Shown here piece by piece: positions 23,285 to 36,044 of a DNA stretch of 64,000 nucleotides. The DNA is from Ursus arctos (Eukaryota; Chordata; Mammalia; Carnivora; Ursidae): positions 20,688,001-20,752,000 of the forward strand of contig NW_026622997.1 in assembly GCF_023065955.2 (NCBI RefSeq), read 5' to 3'. The notes below the pieces were generated by a model, which worked only from the letters and a program-made list of their open reading frames with translations, was not told where the DNA came from and searched no databases. Made by a program: the position numbers and the translations under genes. The number at the start of each line of letters is the position of its first letter. The stretch's first letter is position 1.

Positions 23285-24085
23285 TTTTCAAATTTATTTG
23301 AGAACAGTGGACACACATGTTACAGTAGTTTCAGGTGTACAGCCTAGTGATTCAGTGTCTCTACTCGTTAGCCGTGCTCACCGCAAGTGTAGCTACCGTC
23401 TGTCCTGATATGTTGTAATATCATTGACTGTGTCCCCTGTGCTGTGCTTTTTATTCCTGTGACTTACTCATTCCATAACTGGAAGTCTGTATCTCCCACG
23501 CCGCTTCACCCATCTTGCCCATCCCCCCAACCCCCTTCCTTCTGGCAACCATCAGTTTGTTCTCTGCATTTACAGGTCTGATTCTGCTTTCTGTTTGTGT
23601 ATTCATTTGTTTTGCTTTTTGGATTCCACCTACGAGTGAACCTATATGGTATTTGTCTTTCTCAGTCTGACTTATTTCATTTAGCATTATATCTTCCATC
23701 CATGGTCCATCCGTGTCACAAATGGCAAGATCGCATCCTTTTTTATGGTTGTGTAGCATTCCTACGTGTGTGTGCCTTCTTTATCCATTCGTCTATCAAT
23801 AGACACAGGTTGCTTCCATATCTTGGCTATTTATTGTAAATGCTGCAATAAACATAGGCGTGCATGTATCGTTTCGAATTAGTGGTTTTGTTTTCTTTGG
23901 GTAAATACCCAGTGGTGGAATTATTGAAGCATATAGTATTTCTGTTTTTAATTTTTTGAAGAACGTCCATGCTCTTTTCCAGAGTGGCTGCACCAATTTA
24001 CATTCCCACCAGCAGTGCACATCCTCGCCAACACTTGTTATTTCTTGTCTTTTTTATTTTAGCTATTCTGACAAGTATAAGGTCT
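23285..24085 (-). mobile_element. Antisense L1 (ORF2 C-terminus and 3' UTR)
   Basis: TTTCAGGTGTACAGCCTAGTG, CTTATTTCATTTAGCATTAT, TGGGTAAATACCCAGTGGTGG and CAGAGTGGCTGCACCAATTTACATTCCCACCAGCAG are the reverse complement of L1 3' UTR and ORF2 end. Frames are broken. Confidence 0.88.
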
Positions 24086-25689
24086 AAATGAGAATTTATA
24101 AGGATGTGAAAATCCATCAACGTGGTCACTTGTAGTCACTGCCAATAGAAATACCATGAGCTGTATCTGAGACAAGATATTTTTGTGAACTTTACTATAA
24201 GTATTTTAAACTGAAGCCCAGATTTTAAAAAACAATAGAATTTTGTTTGTTTTCTCTGTTTGGGTTGGGTTTTGGCACGTTACTTTCCCCTTTGGTCATG
24301 AACATTCAAAATGATAGCGATCAGGTGAGAAATAACTTTGTGGAGTCTGAGGGGGCCAGTTGGGACATTAAATTTTTATATGGGACTTCATAGTGTATTT
24401 CCAATAACCAACTCTCCCGGGTTCCAAGAGTCTTTAGCCAGATTTTTATGATTTTAAACATCTGGATGAAAAGTAAAAAATTGAGTAGATTGTCTCGATA
24501 TATCAAAACACTTACCATCCCAAATTTTGAAACGCGGACTCTCACCCCAAAGTTCACTTGTAAATTAGTTCCTAGAAACTTGGGAGACATTTGTCCATAG
24601 ACCTAATGTAAGCCAACGGGGTTCAATTCCTACACAAAGACACAGAAGAACATTATCCCATGTGCAGTACACAGACCACTGAGAACTACAAGCTCTTTGC
24701 TAATGGTCTGTCATGAGAGAGGGCAGAAATTGTAAGATTTGAAAACTTTGCTAGCAATCCCACAGAGTAATTTTAAGTCTGCTAAATCTGGTAATTTAAA
24801 AAACTAGGACTTGTACTTTGGTTTTTCATTTCATTTTTCTAGTACAGCTCTTTTATTTTACAAAAGTATCAGTCTGTGACAGATGAGAAATTAAAAAGAA
24901 AAACCTTTAACCAAATGTTTTTTGAGTGGCACTTATGTAATGCAAAATGCCAGAAAAAAAATTCTTCCACTGTGCTTTTAGTTAAATGAAGCAGGAAAAC
25001 CATAACATGAACTGCAAAATAGTTAATAGTTCCAAAGGCAGGAAGAGAAATTTTCTGAGGATAACCAAGCAGAAATTGAGGGGAGAATAAAAAGGTGGTA
25101 TATACACTTAAGAAAGATTTGCCTTATTAAAAATAATGCCTGAAAGGATATTCATTGAATTGCTGACAATGGTCATTGGGATGGGGGGTGTGGACTTACT
25201 GAAAACTTTTGCTTCCTAAACATTCATGTCTTTTGAACTTCTTACATCATGTATGTGTTACTGTTATCATCAAAAGAGGGGAAAGGAATATTTGATAGTA
25301 GAAGAAAAAAATCTTGGAGTCAGGGTTTTGCCTGAAAGGAAGTTCACTGAGCCGCAAAAGACAAATGAAGAGAAAATGCAGGCACCAGGGGGTGACACCG
25401 ATCCTGAGTACTTGGCTGCAGGGCACCCTTGTGGTCAAGGGTCCAGGGTGCCTGGGAATCCGTGGGGAGTTGGGGAAGAGGTGTCGATCAAAGACCTTTC
25501 GTGGGTTGAGTGTTCATAGTAAGAGCTCAGTCTAGATGGATTGATGTTGGCTGAATATGGTCGATGAATGAACAAAATCTGGTTCTTAGCTAATTTTGTA
25601 GTTGCTAGAGATCAATCTTATTTCCCTGCCTTATTTTCATTTTCCATATTAGTGAGAGAGGCAATCGTAAAGAAGGAGAACGAGAACTA

Positions 25690-25905
25690 GCATTCGTTAG
25701 GAGCCTGCTAGGTGCTGGGCATTTTGCACAGCGACTGACAAACATTCCTTGGTCAGTAGGAGAACCATTTAAGATGGATAACATTGGAGAAAGGTTGGGT
25801 AACTTGCTTATGGCCATGCATTTAGGAAAGGATAGAGTTGGATTCTATCTCAGGCCTATCTGAGGTCTAAAGCTCACAATCTCTACACTATACCACCCCA
25901 CTTTC
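25690..25905 (-). mobile_element. MIR element, antisense
   Basis: TAGGAGCCTGCTAGGTGCTGGGCATTTTGC, then TGGGTAACTTGCTTATGGCCATGCA and CTCACAATCTCTACACTATACC follow the MIR pattern in reverse. Confidence 0.65.
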
Positions 25906-26599
25906 CAATAATTTAAGTCATTCATTATTAAGCAGTAGTCACTGAGCTTCTGTTGTAATGAAGACCCTTTTTATGTAGGTACCTACTAGCCTCGTCTTCA
26001 ATAGCATATCACCCACTTGGAGACATAAGGCATATACTCATGCATGGAAGTTAAATAAGAATATGGCTTACATAACAGGAGTAAGAGAACAATGCTTAGT
26101 GTCACAGTGCATTCTAGAATAAGGAGAACCTTGTTGTCCCTAATTTTTTGGAGTGATCTTGGAGCAACCAAGTGTCCTTTACTTGTGTAGACCCAAGTTT
26201 CGTTAACCATGAAGCGGTTCTGGCTTACCAAGTCAGAAGATTTGGTTTAAACATGTTGATAAAATGCATTAGATTCCTTAAATGTTAGAAAAACAAATTA
26301 GAAAATTTGGAGAAGGGCCAATCTGCCAAGTATTTTTTAGCTACACAATGATTGAATTTGAAAATAAAGTTAATTTAGGAGAATAGTTTTGGGCAGAATA
26401 CAAACTTGGAACAATATTCATACCTGTCAGAAAAGCAAATGGATTTAAACATACAATAGTGTTTTCTTTTTTCCCATATTCCCATGCCTTGAGAAATACT
26501 CAATGTTTTTCTTTCAAGTCTTCAGCCTTTTTTAATATAAACGGCAACAGTGGATTATTTAGAAGAGTTTTTGTTGGGTTTTCTTAAGCTACAGTGGTT

Positions 26600-27320
26600 G
26601 TTTTTATATTAGAGATTTTGCAAAGTCTTCTGCATATTCTATTTTTGTACACTGCTTGTTTAATTTAGACCACATGTTCTGGACCTCTTTCCATGTCAGT
26701 ATGTTGGGGCCTGCATTGTCTTTTTTAATGACCGCGTAGTATTTCATTGTATGGCTACACCATAATTGATTTAAACAATCAAAATTGTATCTAGGTGAAA
26801 TAATGTACATACAAGAATGCAGGGCCCGGGAGCGCCTGGGTGGCACAGCGGTTAAGCGTCTGCCTTCGGCTCAGGGCGTGATCCCGGCGTTCTGGGATCA
26901 AGCCCCACATCAGGCTCCTCCGCTATGAGCCTGCTTCTTCCTCTCCCACTCCCCCTGCTTGTGTTCCCTCTCTCACTGGCTGTTTCTATCTCTGTGAATA
27001 AATAAAAATAAAATCTTAAAAAAAAAAGAAAGAACGCAGGGCCCAGATTAAGGTGATACAAGTAAGACCCTTGGGTGTGACCCTGAGAGGGAGCATGCCT
27101 GTGCTTCTCACCAGCATCACCCTGGTCCCATCCCTGCAAGGCTGGGCATCCAGTGTCATTTATCATCATTTAGAAAAGTAGTAATATTTGACTTGTTTTC
27201 AATTTTTCCCCATTAGAAACAAAATTTCAGTGGATATCCTTATACAAATATAATTTTATTATTGTATAATTATTTTCCGAAAGAAAATTCCTACAATTGG
27301 AGATACTAGGTCAGTGGCAA
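26600..27320 (-). mobile_element. Old antisense L1/HAL1-like fragment, split by a SINE
   Basis: CGTAGTATTTCATTGTATGGCTACACCATAATTGATTTAAAC before the SINE, and CAATTTTTCCCCATTAGAAAC...GTGGATATCCTTATACAAAT after it, are consecutive parts of an antisense L1-type sequence. An unrelated-looking 27045-27170 part remains unexplained. Confidence 0.5.
26830..27029 (+). mobile_element. Young Can-SINE (bear-type SINEC1)
   Basis: GCGCCTGGGTGGCACAGCGG, GCTCAGGGCGTGATCCCGGC, the CTTCCTCTCCCACTCCCCC block and AAATAAAATCTT tail. Target duplication AAGAATGCAGGGCCC at 26813-26827 recurs at 27030-27044 with one T/C change. Confidence 0.95.
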
Positions 27321-28727
27321 ACACTGCCTAATACTTCCTGTTCCTCCTGCCCTTTCTCCCCCCACCCCGCACACACACACATGGTACTGATTCATACTCT
27401 CACGGTGTCTTAAAGTGCTTTAAGCGATTTGGCGATAATTACGAACTAGGAAAATAAGAATTTTTAGGGAAACAAGGCATGATTTGAATGCACATGAATA
27501 TTCATGATATTGACTCTTTAAAAATGCTTTGCCCTCTGCTGGATGTGCAGGGAGATAAAAGCAAAGCTATTCTTCCCCATATAAATAATCTCTTTTTTTG
27601 CGAAAGAAAACCATCTATCAGTTCTTTTACATATTACTTGACGTACCAAGTAATTTATTTCAATTCCTTCTTTGGAACTGGATATGATGTGTTTTGGGTG
27701 GGGCTGGTTGAGTGTTGAGTCACTTTCACTGAGACCACTAAGGCAGCTGAACCGTATAATAAAAGATTTCAGGCATGGATGTAAGAAGGGACACGTTGGA
27801 GCTGTTCCCTAGTGTCAGAACTATGCACCAGGGTTTATGTAAATACTTATGTGAGTTGGAAGTTGCCAAGGCAACAATCCTATTAATGAAGAATAAACCT
27901 CTTTTATTATCAGTGCCTGAATGATTACTTTTTTTATAAACTGTGCCTGGTAGTCTAACATTGACATTCTTAATCTACCTACTCATCTTTGCTTTCCAGA
28001 CTGCAAAATTATTTAGCTCTATTCAATAAGCATGCCTTCTTTCTCTGCCAATGAAAGTGGAATTATTGGGGGAAAAATTAGTCAACTGTAAGGGCAGTAA
28101 AAATACTAATTTATAACAATTATCTAATATAAAATTATTGCCCTTTTGATATATACTTTGACAAAGGCAGAGCCTGAAATTGACTGAACTTGTTTGGTAT
28201 TTGAGTGGGCCAGTCTTTAAATTAACTTGTCTTTATGATTTAACGGAGCATTGCAAACATATTTTTAAATAAGTGGAGTGTGACATTACTGCTTCCTTCC
28301 CCTGGTCAGACTGTAAATTTAGACTCCATTTTATTGCATGCACACTGGATACTTGAAAAAGGCAGCTGTGTCTGAGTCATAGGCTTTAGGGAACTCTGTT
28401 GTCTTGAAGGGCTGGAGAGCCACGTTAAGGGGAATGGGAATGATAGCTAGAAATGAGTGGGTTCGAAGCAGTATGCTTCTTGGGTTCTAGAAAGAAATCT
28501 TTTCTTCAAAAGAGAATACATTTCCTTTTAGTGAGAATGCTTCTGTGTGTTGTCAAGCTAGCCAACTGTTGTCAAGCTTACCTTTTTGGTCGTGGGTTGG
28601 TGATATCAATGATTCATTCCTTTCAGGATTGAATGTTTGTTGTCTGTTCTGTACATCTAGCACCTTAACGCTTACCAGTCACGTTCATTAATCATTCTGT
28701 GTATTCATGACCCATTTCCCTCATTTA

Positions 28728-28795
28728 AACTTGGTAGCACCCAGGCACCTAGTAGGTACTCAGAAAATACATTTTGATTGAGACATTCATTCATA
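28728..28795 (+). mobile_element. MIR/L2 3' fragment
   Basis: GGCACCTAGTAGGTACTCAGAAAATACATTTTGATTGAGACATTC resembles the end of MIR-type elements. Confidence 0.4.
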
Positions 28796-28844
28796 CATTT
28801 CTGCTTTACTCAGTTATATCTTTTGCATATTTTTCCTGATAATA

Positions 28845-28985
28845 AAATTTTAATGTTTGTTGAAGAAAAATTTGACAACAAATGTATGAAGAAGAGAACA
28901 AAAGCCACTCATAATTTCACTACTCAGAGATAACTGCCATCAATATCATGGCATATTTTTTTCATAAGGACTTTGTTCAAAGTCC
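28845..28985 (+). mobile_element. Possible old L1 3' fragment
   Basis: AAAAGCCACTCATAATTTCACTACTCAGAGATAACTGCCATCAATATCATGGCATATTTTTTTC follows the pattern of old L1M 3' UTRs (CCCATAATCCCACCACCCAGAGATAACC...). Call by eye only. Confidence 0.4.
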
Positions 28986-31900
28986 TATTTTCTCCTCGGT
29001 AAGTTAGAATCAACACTGTAATCTGTGACAGCCATATGTGTAAGGACAAATGACACACTCCAGGCACTGACATGGCACAGGTAGTCCAGGTGAGACATTA
29101 GGATGTTGACTGAAATGATGGGGCCAATTATAGTCCAAGCAAAGCTTGGCCCTTCTCCCATGTCACTGTGGCAATTTGAGGTTCAACAACAAATAGTCAA
29201 TCTGATTTCTCAATTCTTCATTTTTAGCTTTAAACTACATCACTAGCCAAACAGATTTGCCCTCAGAACAGGTTTTAACAAACACAGATGTACATGTTTC
29301 CTTATTAATGGCAACTCGGCTGGCTTGCTTGATGCTTTTTCCTAATGGCACATTGGGAAGAGGCAAGGCTGTTCCCCAGACTTATGCAGAATAACCTAAG
29401 GCCCATGGGAACTAAAGAAGTCATAGTGAAGAAACGTCCCATCCTTGTATGCTTTATTCTTGGCTGTGACAACATAAAGGGGCGGTTTGAGTGTTGCTTT
29501 AGTTCCCTGTGTCAAAATCTCCATAAGCACCTCCAAGCACCCCAAGATAAATATGAAAAAGAAAATAATAATAAGCACAAAGAATAAAATCTCATGTAAT
29601 GAGGATAGAAGCATAAAACTTTGCTATTTTAACAAACAGAAACAATCCAAGTACAATACAATTTTTATCCCAGTCTCTTAGTAACCCCCCATCATCATCG
29701 TTCTATCACCCTTTCCACCACATAACTATCCCCCAAGCCCTTCACGTATAGGTGTTCATAACACCTCTGTGTTCATAACCCCCCCACACACACCATATCT
29801 GCAATTCCATGTAAATATCAATACAGCAGGTGATGAAGAGATGCTCTGTCACCAAGAGGATGAAGATGGGATGGAAGCTCAAAAATGTCTGAAAATTTAA
29901 ACAGAATAAATTTTTTTCTTACTTAAAAAAAGTGGAAGAAGGACTTCTAGTTTCTGGTTCTGTGAGTAAGGAGCTTAGACGTCACCACACCATCCTAACA
30001 ACAAGTAAAAAGATGAACAGATTAAAAGACCAGCAACTCTTTTTGGATCTACGAGAGAAGGGAGGACACAGGGCAAACTGCTGTCCCCAGGATCAGAGAA
30101 ACAGGTGATACACAGAATTTCAGCCTATTGGAGCAAAGACTCCAGAGTGAAACTGCCATGGGAACCAGTGCTCAGATAGGAAAACAACCTGAACTGTCAC
30201 TGATGGATTGTTGCAAGCTCAGTGCAGACAGCTCTGAGAGTTAAGAACTCCAGGAGGACCCAGTTGTTGGCGTCCCCTGCATCATTGGGAGATAAATGTA
30301 TAGCATTTCAACCAGGTTCCCACAGTAAATATGGAAGAAAAGTCCCCTCAGACTTCTGGCAAAGGGGAGGGGGGAAAGTAAGCATGATGCAATTAGCCAG
30401 AGCACTCTGTTCTTCACAAGGCCTGTCCTCAGTGGAAACTAGTTAACCAGAGCATAACCTGTTAAGGTATTATCAGAGCCCTACTAACCTTGGAAAGAGA
30501 AATCCTCAACTCCAGCTGGCTCTAATCTTCCACACAGGGAAGAGAAATCAAGTCCAGCTCACTGTATCCACCCTGTCCCATCCAAGGAGGAAGGAAAAAA
30601 AGTGAGAGACACTTGTGAAGTTCACAGTCCAGAGGCATAGGCTCACTGAAAGACTAAGACCTAACTGTAGGATTAAAGTACCCTTCCTCATCTTGCCTCA
30701 CCACTACATTACTAAAGTCCTATTTACAGCAGATTCTTTCACTCAGTAAATCATATTTGGCTATCAAAAAAAATTATCAAAAAAAAAAATTACAAGGCAC
30801 ACCAAAAGGCAAAAAACAGAATTTGGAGAGACAAAGCAAACATCAGAACAAACTTAAAATAACTATGATTAATTTGTAAAGGACAATAGTGGAAAAAACA
30901 TGCAAAATAGGACAATAAGCAGAGACACAGAAATCCTAAGAAAGAATCAAAAAGAAATTCTAAAGATTAAAAAATACTGTAACAGAAGCAAAGAATGACT
31001 TTGATGGTCTTATTAGTAGACTGCACACCACTGAGGAAGGAATCTCTGAGCTAAAAGATATATCAGTAGAATCTTCAAAAACCAAAGAGAACAAAGACCA
31101 AACAAAACAGAACAGAATATCCAAGGACGGTGGGACAACTACAAAAGGTATGACAAACGTATAATGGGAATACCAGAAGGAGACTAAAGAGAGAAAGGAA
31201 TAGGAGAAATATTTGAAACAATGATAATCAAGAATTTCCTCCAAATTGATACCAGAAACCAAACCACAGATCCAGGAAGCTTAAGGAATACCAAGTATGA
31301 TAAATACCCAAAAAACTACACCCCAGCATATCATTCTCAAATTATAGAAAATCAAAAATTATGAAATAATCCTGCAAGAAGCCAGAAGAAAACACATTTT
31401 CTGTAGGGGAACAAAGATAAGAGGTATATCTGACCTTTCCTCAGAAACCATGCAAGCAAGAAGAGAGTGGAGGGAAATATTTAAAGTGTTAAGAGAAAAA
31501 ACCTACCAACCTAGAATTTTGTACCCTGAAAAATTATCCTTCAAAAGTGAAGAAGTACTTTCTCAGACAAAAATTGAGGGAACTTGTTGCCAGTAGACTT
31601 GCCTTGCAGGAAATGTTAAAACAAGTTTTTCAGAGAAAAGGAATATAATATAATTAGGTCAGAAACTTGTATCTATATAAAGAGGAACATCAAACAAGGA
31701 ATAAATGAAGGTAAAATAAAAACTTATGTTACATATTCTTGATTGATCTAATGTAACAATTTGTTCAAAATAATAGAAACAGTGTGTTGAATTATGTGTG
31801 CTTACATATATATCATATATATGCATACGTTCATATATATATATGAAATGAATGACAGCAGTGATACTCAGGACAAGATGAAGAGATTAAGATTATTTTG

Positions 31901-32285
31901 TTATTATAAGGTATTTATGCTACTGTGAAGTGGTATAATGCTATTTGAAAGTGGACTTGGATTGGTTGTATATTTCAAACTCTTGGGCAACCACTTAAAA
32001 AGGAAAAAAAATTATAAGTGATCTGCTTAGAAAGGAGAGAAAGTAGAATCATCTAAAATGCTCAATTAAAACCACAAAAGGCAGAAAAAGAGAAGACAAA
32101 AATAGGAACAAATAACAAGGGCAACAAATGGAAAACAGTAATGAATATGGTAGATATTAATCCAGCTATAGCAATAATCACTTTGAATGTCAGTGGTCTA
32201 AATGCAGCAATTAAAAGATAGAGATTGTCAGAGTGGTTAAAAAAACACAACCCAACTACATGTTGTCTACAAGAAAGCCATTTTA

Positions 32286-33343
32286 TTCTTTTTTTATTTT
32301 TTTTAATGATTTTTTATTATATTATGTTATTCACCATACAGTACATCCCCGGTTTCCGATATAAAGTTCGATGACTCATTAGTTGTGTATAACACCCAGT
32401 GCGCCATGCAATACGTGCCCTCCTTACTACCCATCACTGGTCTATCCCATTCCCCCACCCCCCTCCCCTCTGAGGCCCTCAGTTTGTTTCTCATAGTCCA
32501 TAGTCTCTCATGTTTCATTCCCCCTTCTGATTACCCCCCCTTTCTTTATCCCTTTCTTCCCCTACCGATCATCCTAGTTCTTATGTTCCATAGATGAGAG
32601 AAATCATATGATAGTTGTCTTTTTCTGCTTGACTTATTTCACTTAGCATTATCTCCTCCAGTGCTATCCATGTTGCAGCAAATGTTGAGAATTCGTTCTT
32701 TCTGATAGCTGAGTAATATTCCATTGTATATATGAACCACAACTTCTTAATCCAGTCATCTGTTGAAGGGCATCTCGGCTCCTTCCATGATTTAGCTATT
32801 GTGGACAATGCTGCTATGAACATTGGGGTGCATATGGCCCTTCTCTTCACTACGTCTGTATCTTTGGGGTAAACACCCAGTAGTGAAATGGCTGGGTCAT
32901 AGGGTAGCTCAATTTTTAACTTTTTAAGGGACCTCCACATTGTTTTCCAGAGTGGCTGTACCAACTTGCATTCCCACCAACAATGTAAGAGGGATCCCCT
33001 TTCTCTACATCCTCTCCAACAATTGTTGTTTCTTGCCTTGTCTATTTTTGCCATTCTAACTGGCGTAAGGTGGTATCTCAGTGTGGTTTTGATTTGAATT
33101 TCCCTGATGGCTAATGATTTTGAACATTTTTTCATGTGTCTGTTAGCCATTTGTATGTCTTCATTGGAAAAGTGTCTGTTCATATCTTCTGTCCATTTTT
33201 TTATTTGTTTATTTGTTTCTTGTGTATTGAGTTTGAGAAGTTCTTTGTAGATCTTGGATACCAGTCTTTTATCTGTAGTGTCATTTGCAAATATATTCTC
33301 CCATTCCGTGGGCTGCCTCTTAGTTTTTTTGACTGTTTCCTTG
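32286..33343 (-). mobile_element. Nested antisense carnivore L1 with open ORF2 C-terminus
   Basis: An L1 3' end (complement of AACATAATATAATAAAAAAT) with a T-run start lies inside the older L1. A 260-codon open frame, 33363 to 32581 on the minus strand, encodes the end of ORF2, including [14 protein letters not shown] and [14 protein letters not shown]. The first few codons come from the host L1. Target duplication AAGAAAGCCATTTTA is identical at 32271-32285 and 33344-33358, and the site reads TTTT/AA, the L1 endonuclease preference. Body about 1,058 bp, so strongly 5'-truncated. Confidence 0.95.
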
Positions 33344-34004
33344 AAGAAAGCCATTTTAAACATAAAGACACATACAGATTAAAAATAAATGGATGCAGAA
33401 AATATACCATGCTAACATTAATCAGAAGAAAGCAAGAGTACCTGTATTAATTTCAGACAGAGCAGATTTCCAAGTAAGGAAAGCTACCAGGAATAAAGAA
33501 GGGCATTGCATAATGGTAAAAGGGTTAATTATCCCCAAAGATATAACAATTCTTAATAGGGCATAACAGTACACACTGCACAACAGAGCATCAAACTGAC
33601 AGAACTGCAAAGCCACTATGCATGGGAGTGTTAACCCACTGTCACAGTTGGATACTTTAACACCTCTCCCTCAGAAATGGACAGATCTAGCAGGCAGAAA
33701 ATCAGTAAGGACATAGTTGAGCTCAACAACTCCATCAATCAACTGTATATAATAGACGTCTATAAACTATCCAACAACAGCAGAATACATATTTTTCCCA
33801 AGCTCATATGTAACATTCACCAAAATAGATCACATTCTAAACATAAAATACGCCTTACCAAATTTAAAAGAATAGAATTCATACAGCGTCTGCTCTTAGA
33901 CCACAGTGGAATTAAACTAGAAATTAATGACGGAAAGATAACTGGCAAATCCTCAAATACATGGAAATTAAACAACACACTTCTAAATGACACATAGTCA
34001 GAAG

Positions 34005-34140
34005 AAGTTGAACTCGAATGTTAACTAGATTTATTGTGGTGATCATTTCACAATATATACAAATATCGAATCGTTAGGTTGTAACTTGAAACTAATACCA
34101 TGTTATATGTTGATTATACCTCACTTAAAAATATTTTGAA
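34005..34140 (+). mobile_element. L1 3' end fragment inside old ORF2
   Basis: TTATTGTGGTGATCATTTCAC, TATACAAATATCGAATCG and CTTGAAACTAATACCATG are L1 3' UTR text, yet ORF2 coding text continues on both sides (KLNNTLLNDT before, ELNENEDIIK-like after). TTGAACT flanks it at about 34008-34014 and 34136-34142. Confidence 0.6.
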
Positions 34141-35012
34141 CTAAATGAAAATGAAGACATAATCAAAATTTGGGGGAATACTGTAAAAACAGTGCTTAGA
34201 GGGAAATTTATAGTATTGAATAAATATATTAGAGGAGAAGAAAGATCTGAAGTCACCAATTTAAGTTTCCACCTTAGGAAACTAGAAAAAGAAGACAAAA
34301 GTAATAAGAATTAGAATGAAAATGGCTGAAATTGAAAAGAGGAAATCAATAAAGAAAATCAACAAAACCAAGAGCTGTTTTTTTTTTAATGATCAATTAA
34401 ATTGATAACGCCTCTATCCAGGCTAAATAAGGGGAAAAATAGAGGAGACTAATTACTAATGTCAGAAATGAAAGAGGGGATATCACTGCAGATCCCATGG
34501 AAACTAAGGATAATAAAGTCATACTGTGAATAATTCCATGCCCACAAATTTGATAACCTAAATGAAGTGGACTAGTTCTTGAAAGACACATCTGCCAAAA
34601 CTCATACAAGAACAGATAATTTGAATAGGCCCATATCTGTTAAAGAAATTCAGTTAATAACTAATTACCTTTAAAAAATAGAAACCACCAGGTCCAGTAG
34701 GTTCATTGGTGAATTCCACCAAACAAGTAATGAAGAAGTTATATCAATTTTCTACAATCTCTCTCAAAAGATCGAAGCAGAGGGAGTACATCCTAAATCC
34801 TTCTATGAGCCCAATACTACCCTAATACCTAAATAAAAGTATTATAAGAAAAGAAAACTATAGACCAATACCTCTCATGAATATAAGTGCAGAGATCCTC
34901 AAAAAATATTAATAAATAGAATCCAAAAAAGTATAGAAAGAATTATACACCATGGTCAAGTGGAATTTTCCCCAGATATGCAAGGCTGGTTCAATATTCA
35001 AAAAACAATTAA

Positions 35013-35205
35013 TGTGGGAGCCTGGGTGGCTCAGTCAGTTAAGTGTCTGACTCTTGGTTTAGGCTCAGGCCATGATCTCAGGATAGTGAGATCCAGCCCC
35101 ATGTCGGGCTCCACACTCAGCAGGGGTCTGCTTGAAGATTCTCTCCCTCTGCCCCTCCCCCCTTGTGCATGCACTCTCTCTAAAATAAATAAATCTTTAA
35201 AAATT
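35013..35205 (+). mobile_element. Can-SINE, first of a tandem pair
   Basis: GGAGCCTGGGTGGCTCAGTCAG through a CTCTCTCTAAAATAAATAAATC tail. It inserted in L1 ORF2 at an AATTAATG target (about 35005-35012) that recurs at its end. Confidence 0.9.
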
Positions 35206-35213
35206 AATTAATG

Positions 35214-35405
35214 GGGCGCCTGGGTGGCACAGTGGTTAAGCGTCTGCCTTCGGCTCAGGGCGTGATCCTGGCGTTATGGGATCGAGCCCCACATCAGGCT
35301 CCTCCGCTATGAGCCTGCTTCTTCCTCTCCCACTCCCCCTGCTTGTGTTCTCTCTCTCGCTGGCTGTCTCTATCTCTGTCGAATAAATAAATAAAATCTT
35401 TAAAA

Positions 35406-35436
<31 letters not shown>

Positions 35437-35446
35437 AATAAAAAAA
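35214..35446 (+). mobile_element. Young Can-SINE (bear-type), second of a tandem pair
   Basis: GGGGCGCCTGGGTGGCACAG, GCTCAGGGCGTGATCCTGGC and CCTCTCCCACTCCCCCTGC, with an expanded (AAAAAAT)n tail. It landed at the end of the previous SINE, so the ATTAATG target is now present three times (near 35006, 35206 and 35449). Confidence 0.93.
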
Positions 35447-35899
35447 ATAATTAATGTAACCTATCCCATCACAGACTAAAAAAGAAACATCACATGGTCA
35501 TATCAATAGATGCAGATAAAGCTTTTGACAAAATCCACACCCATTCATAATAAAAACTCTCAATAAACTAGGACCAGAGGGGAACTTTCTCAACTTAACA
35601 AAGGCTATCTATAAGAATCCAACAGCTAACATCATACTTAATGGTGAGAAACTCAAGGCTTTCCCACTAAGATCAGGTACAAGGCAAGGATGTCCCCTCT
35701 CAGCATTACTTTTCAAATCAGACTGGAAGTCCATGAAATGCAGGTAGGCAAGAAAAGAAATAAAAAGGTATACAAATTGGGAAGAGAGACATAAAACTGT
35801 CTTTTATTGCAGATGACATGATCATCATCTATGTAGAAAATCCAAGAGAATCAACACAAAACCTCTTAGAATTAATAAGCAATTACAGGAGGCAGCATT

Positions 35900-36043
35900 T
35901 GTTAGAGAATTTGTTATAAATATAAGTTCTCAGGCTCACTCAAACCTACTGAATCTGAAACTTGGGGTATAGGGCTCAACAGTCTGTTTTAACAAACCAT
36001 CCAGGTGAATATAATGCACACTTAAGGTTGAGAAGCACTGGTA
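35900..36043 (+). mobile_element. MER5A-like hAT-Charlie DNA transposon
   Basis: TAAGTTCTCAGGCTCACTC, AAACCTACTGAATCTGAAAC, CAACAGTCTGTTTTAACAAAC, CATCCAGGTGAATATAATGC and AGGTTGAGAAGCACTGG follow the MER5A consensus in order. Confidence 0.82.
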
Positions 36044-36044
36044 T

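Larger units (their letters stand above)
29935..35895 (+). mobile_element. Long old L1 (5' UTR to ORF2 reverse transcriptase), heavily interrupted
   Basis: An untranslated leader is followed by an ORF1-like region (near 30960-31570, AAGAATTTCCTCCAAATTG, CTGACCTTTCCTCAGAAACC). ORF2 starts near 32160, where LNVSGLNAAIKR and CCLQES endonuclease landmarks can be read. It continues 33359-34005 and 34140-35010, then 35450-35895 with the reverse transcriptase site FIADDM near 35805-35822. Frames carry stops and shifts, so it is inactive. Insertions inside it: an antisense L1, an L1 3' fragment, and two tandem SINEs. Confidence 0.88.
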
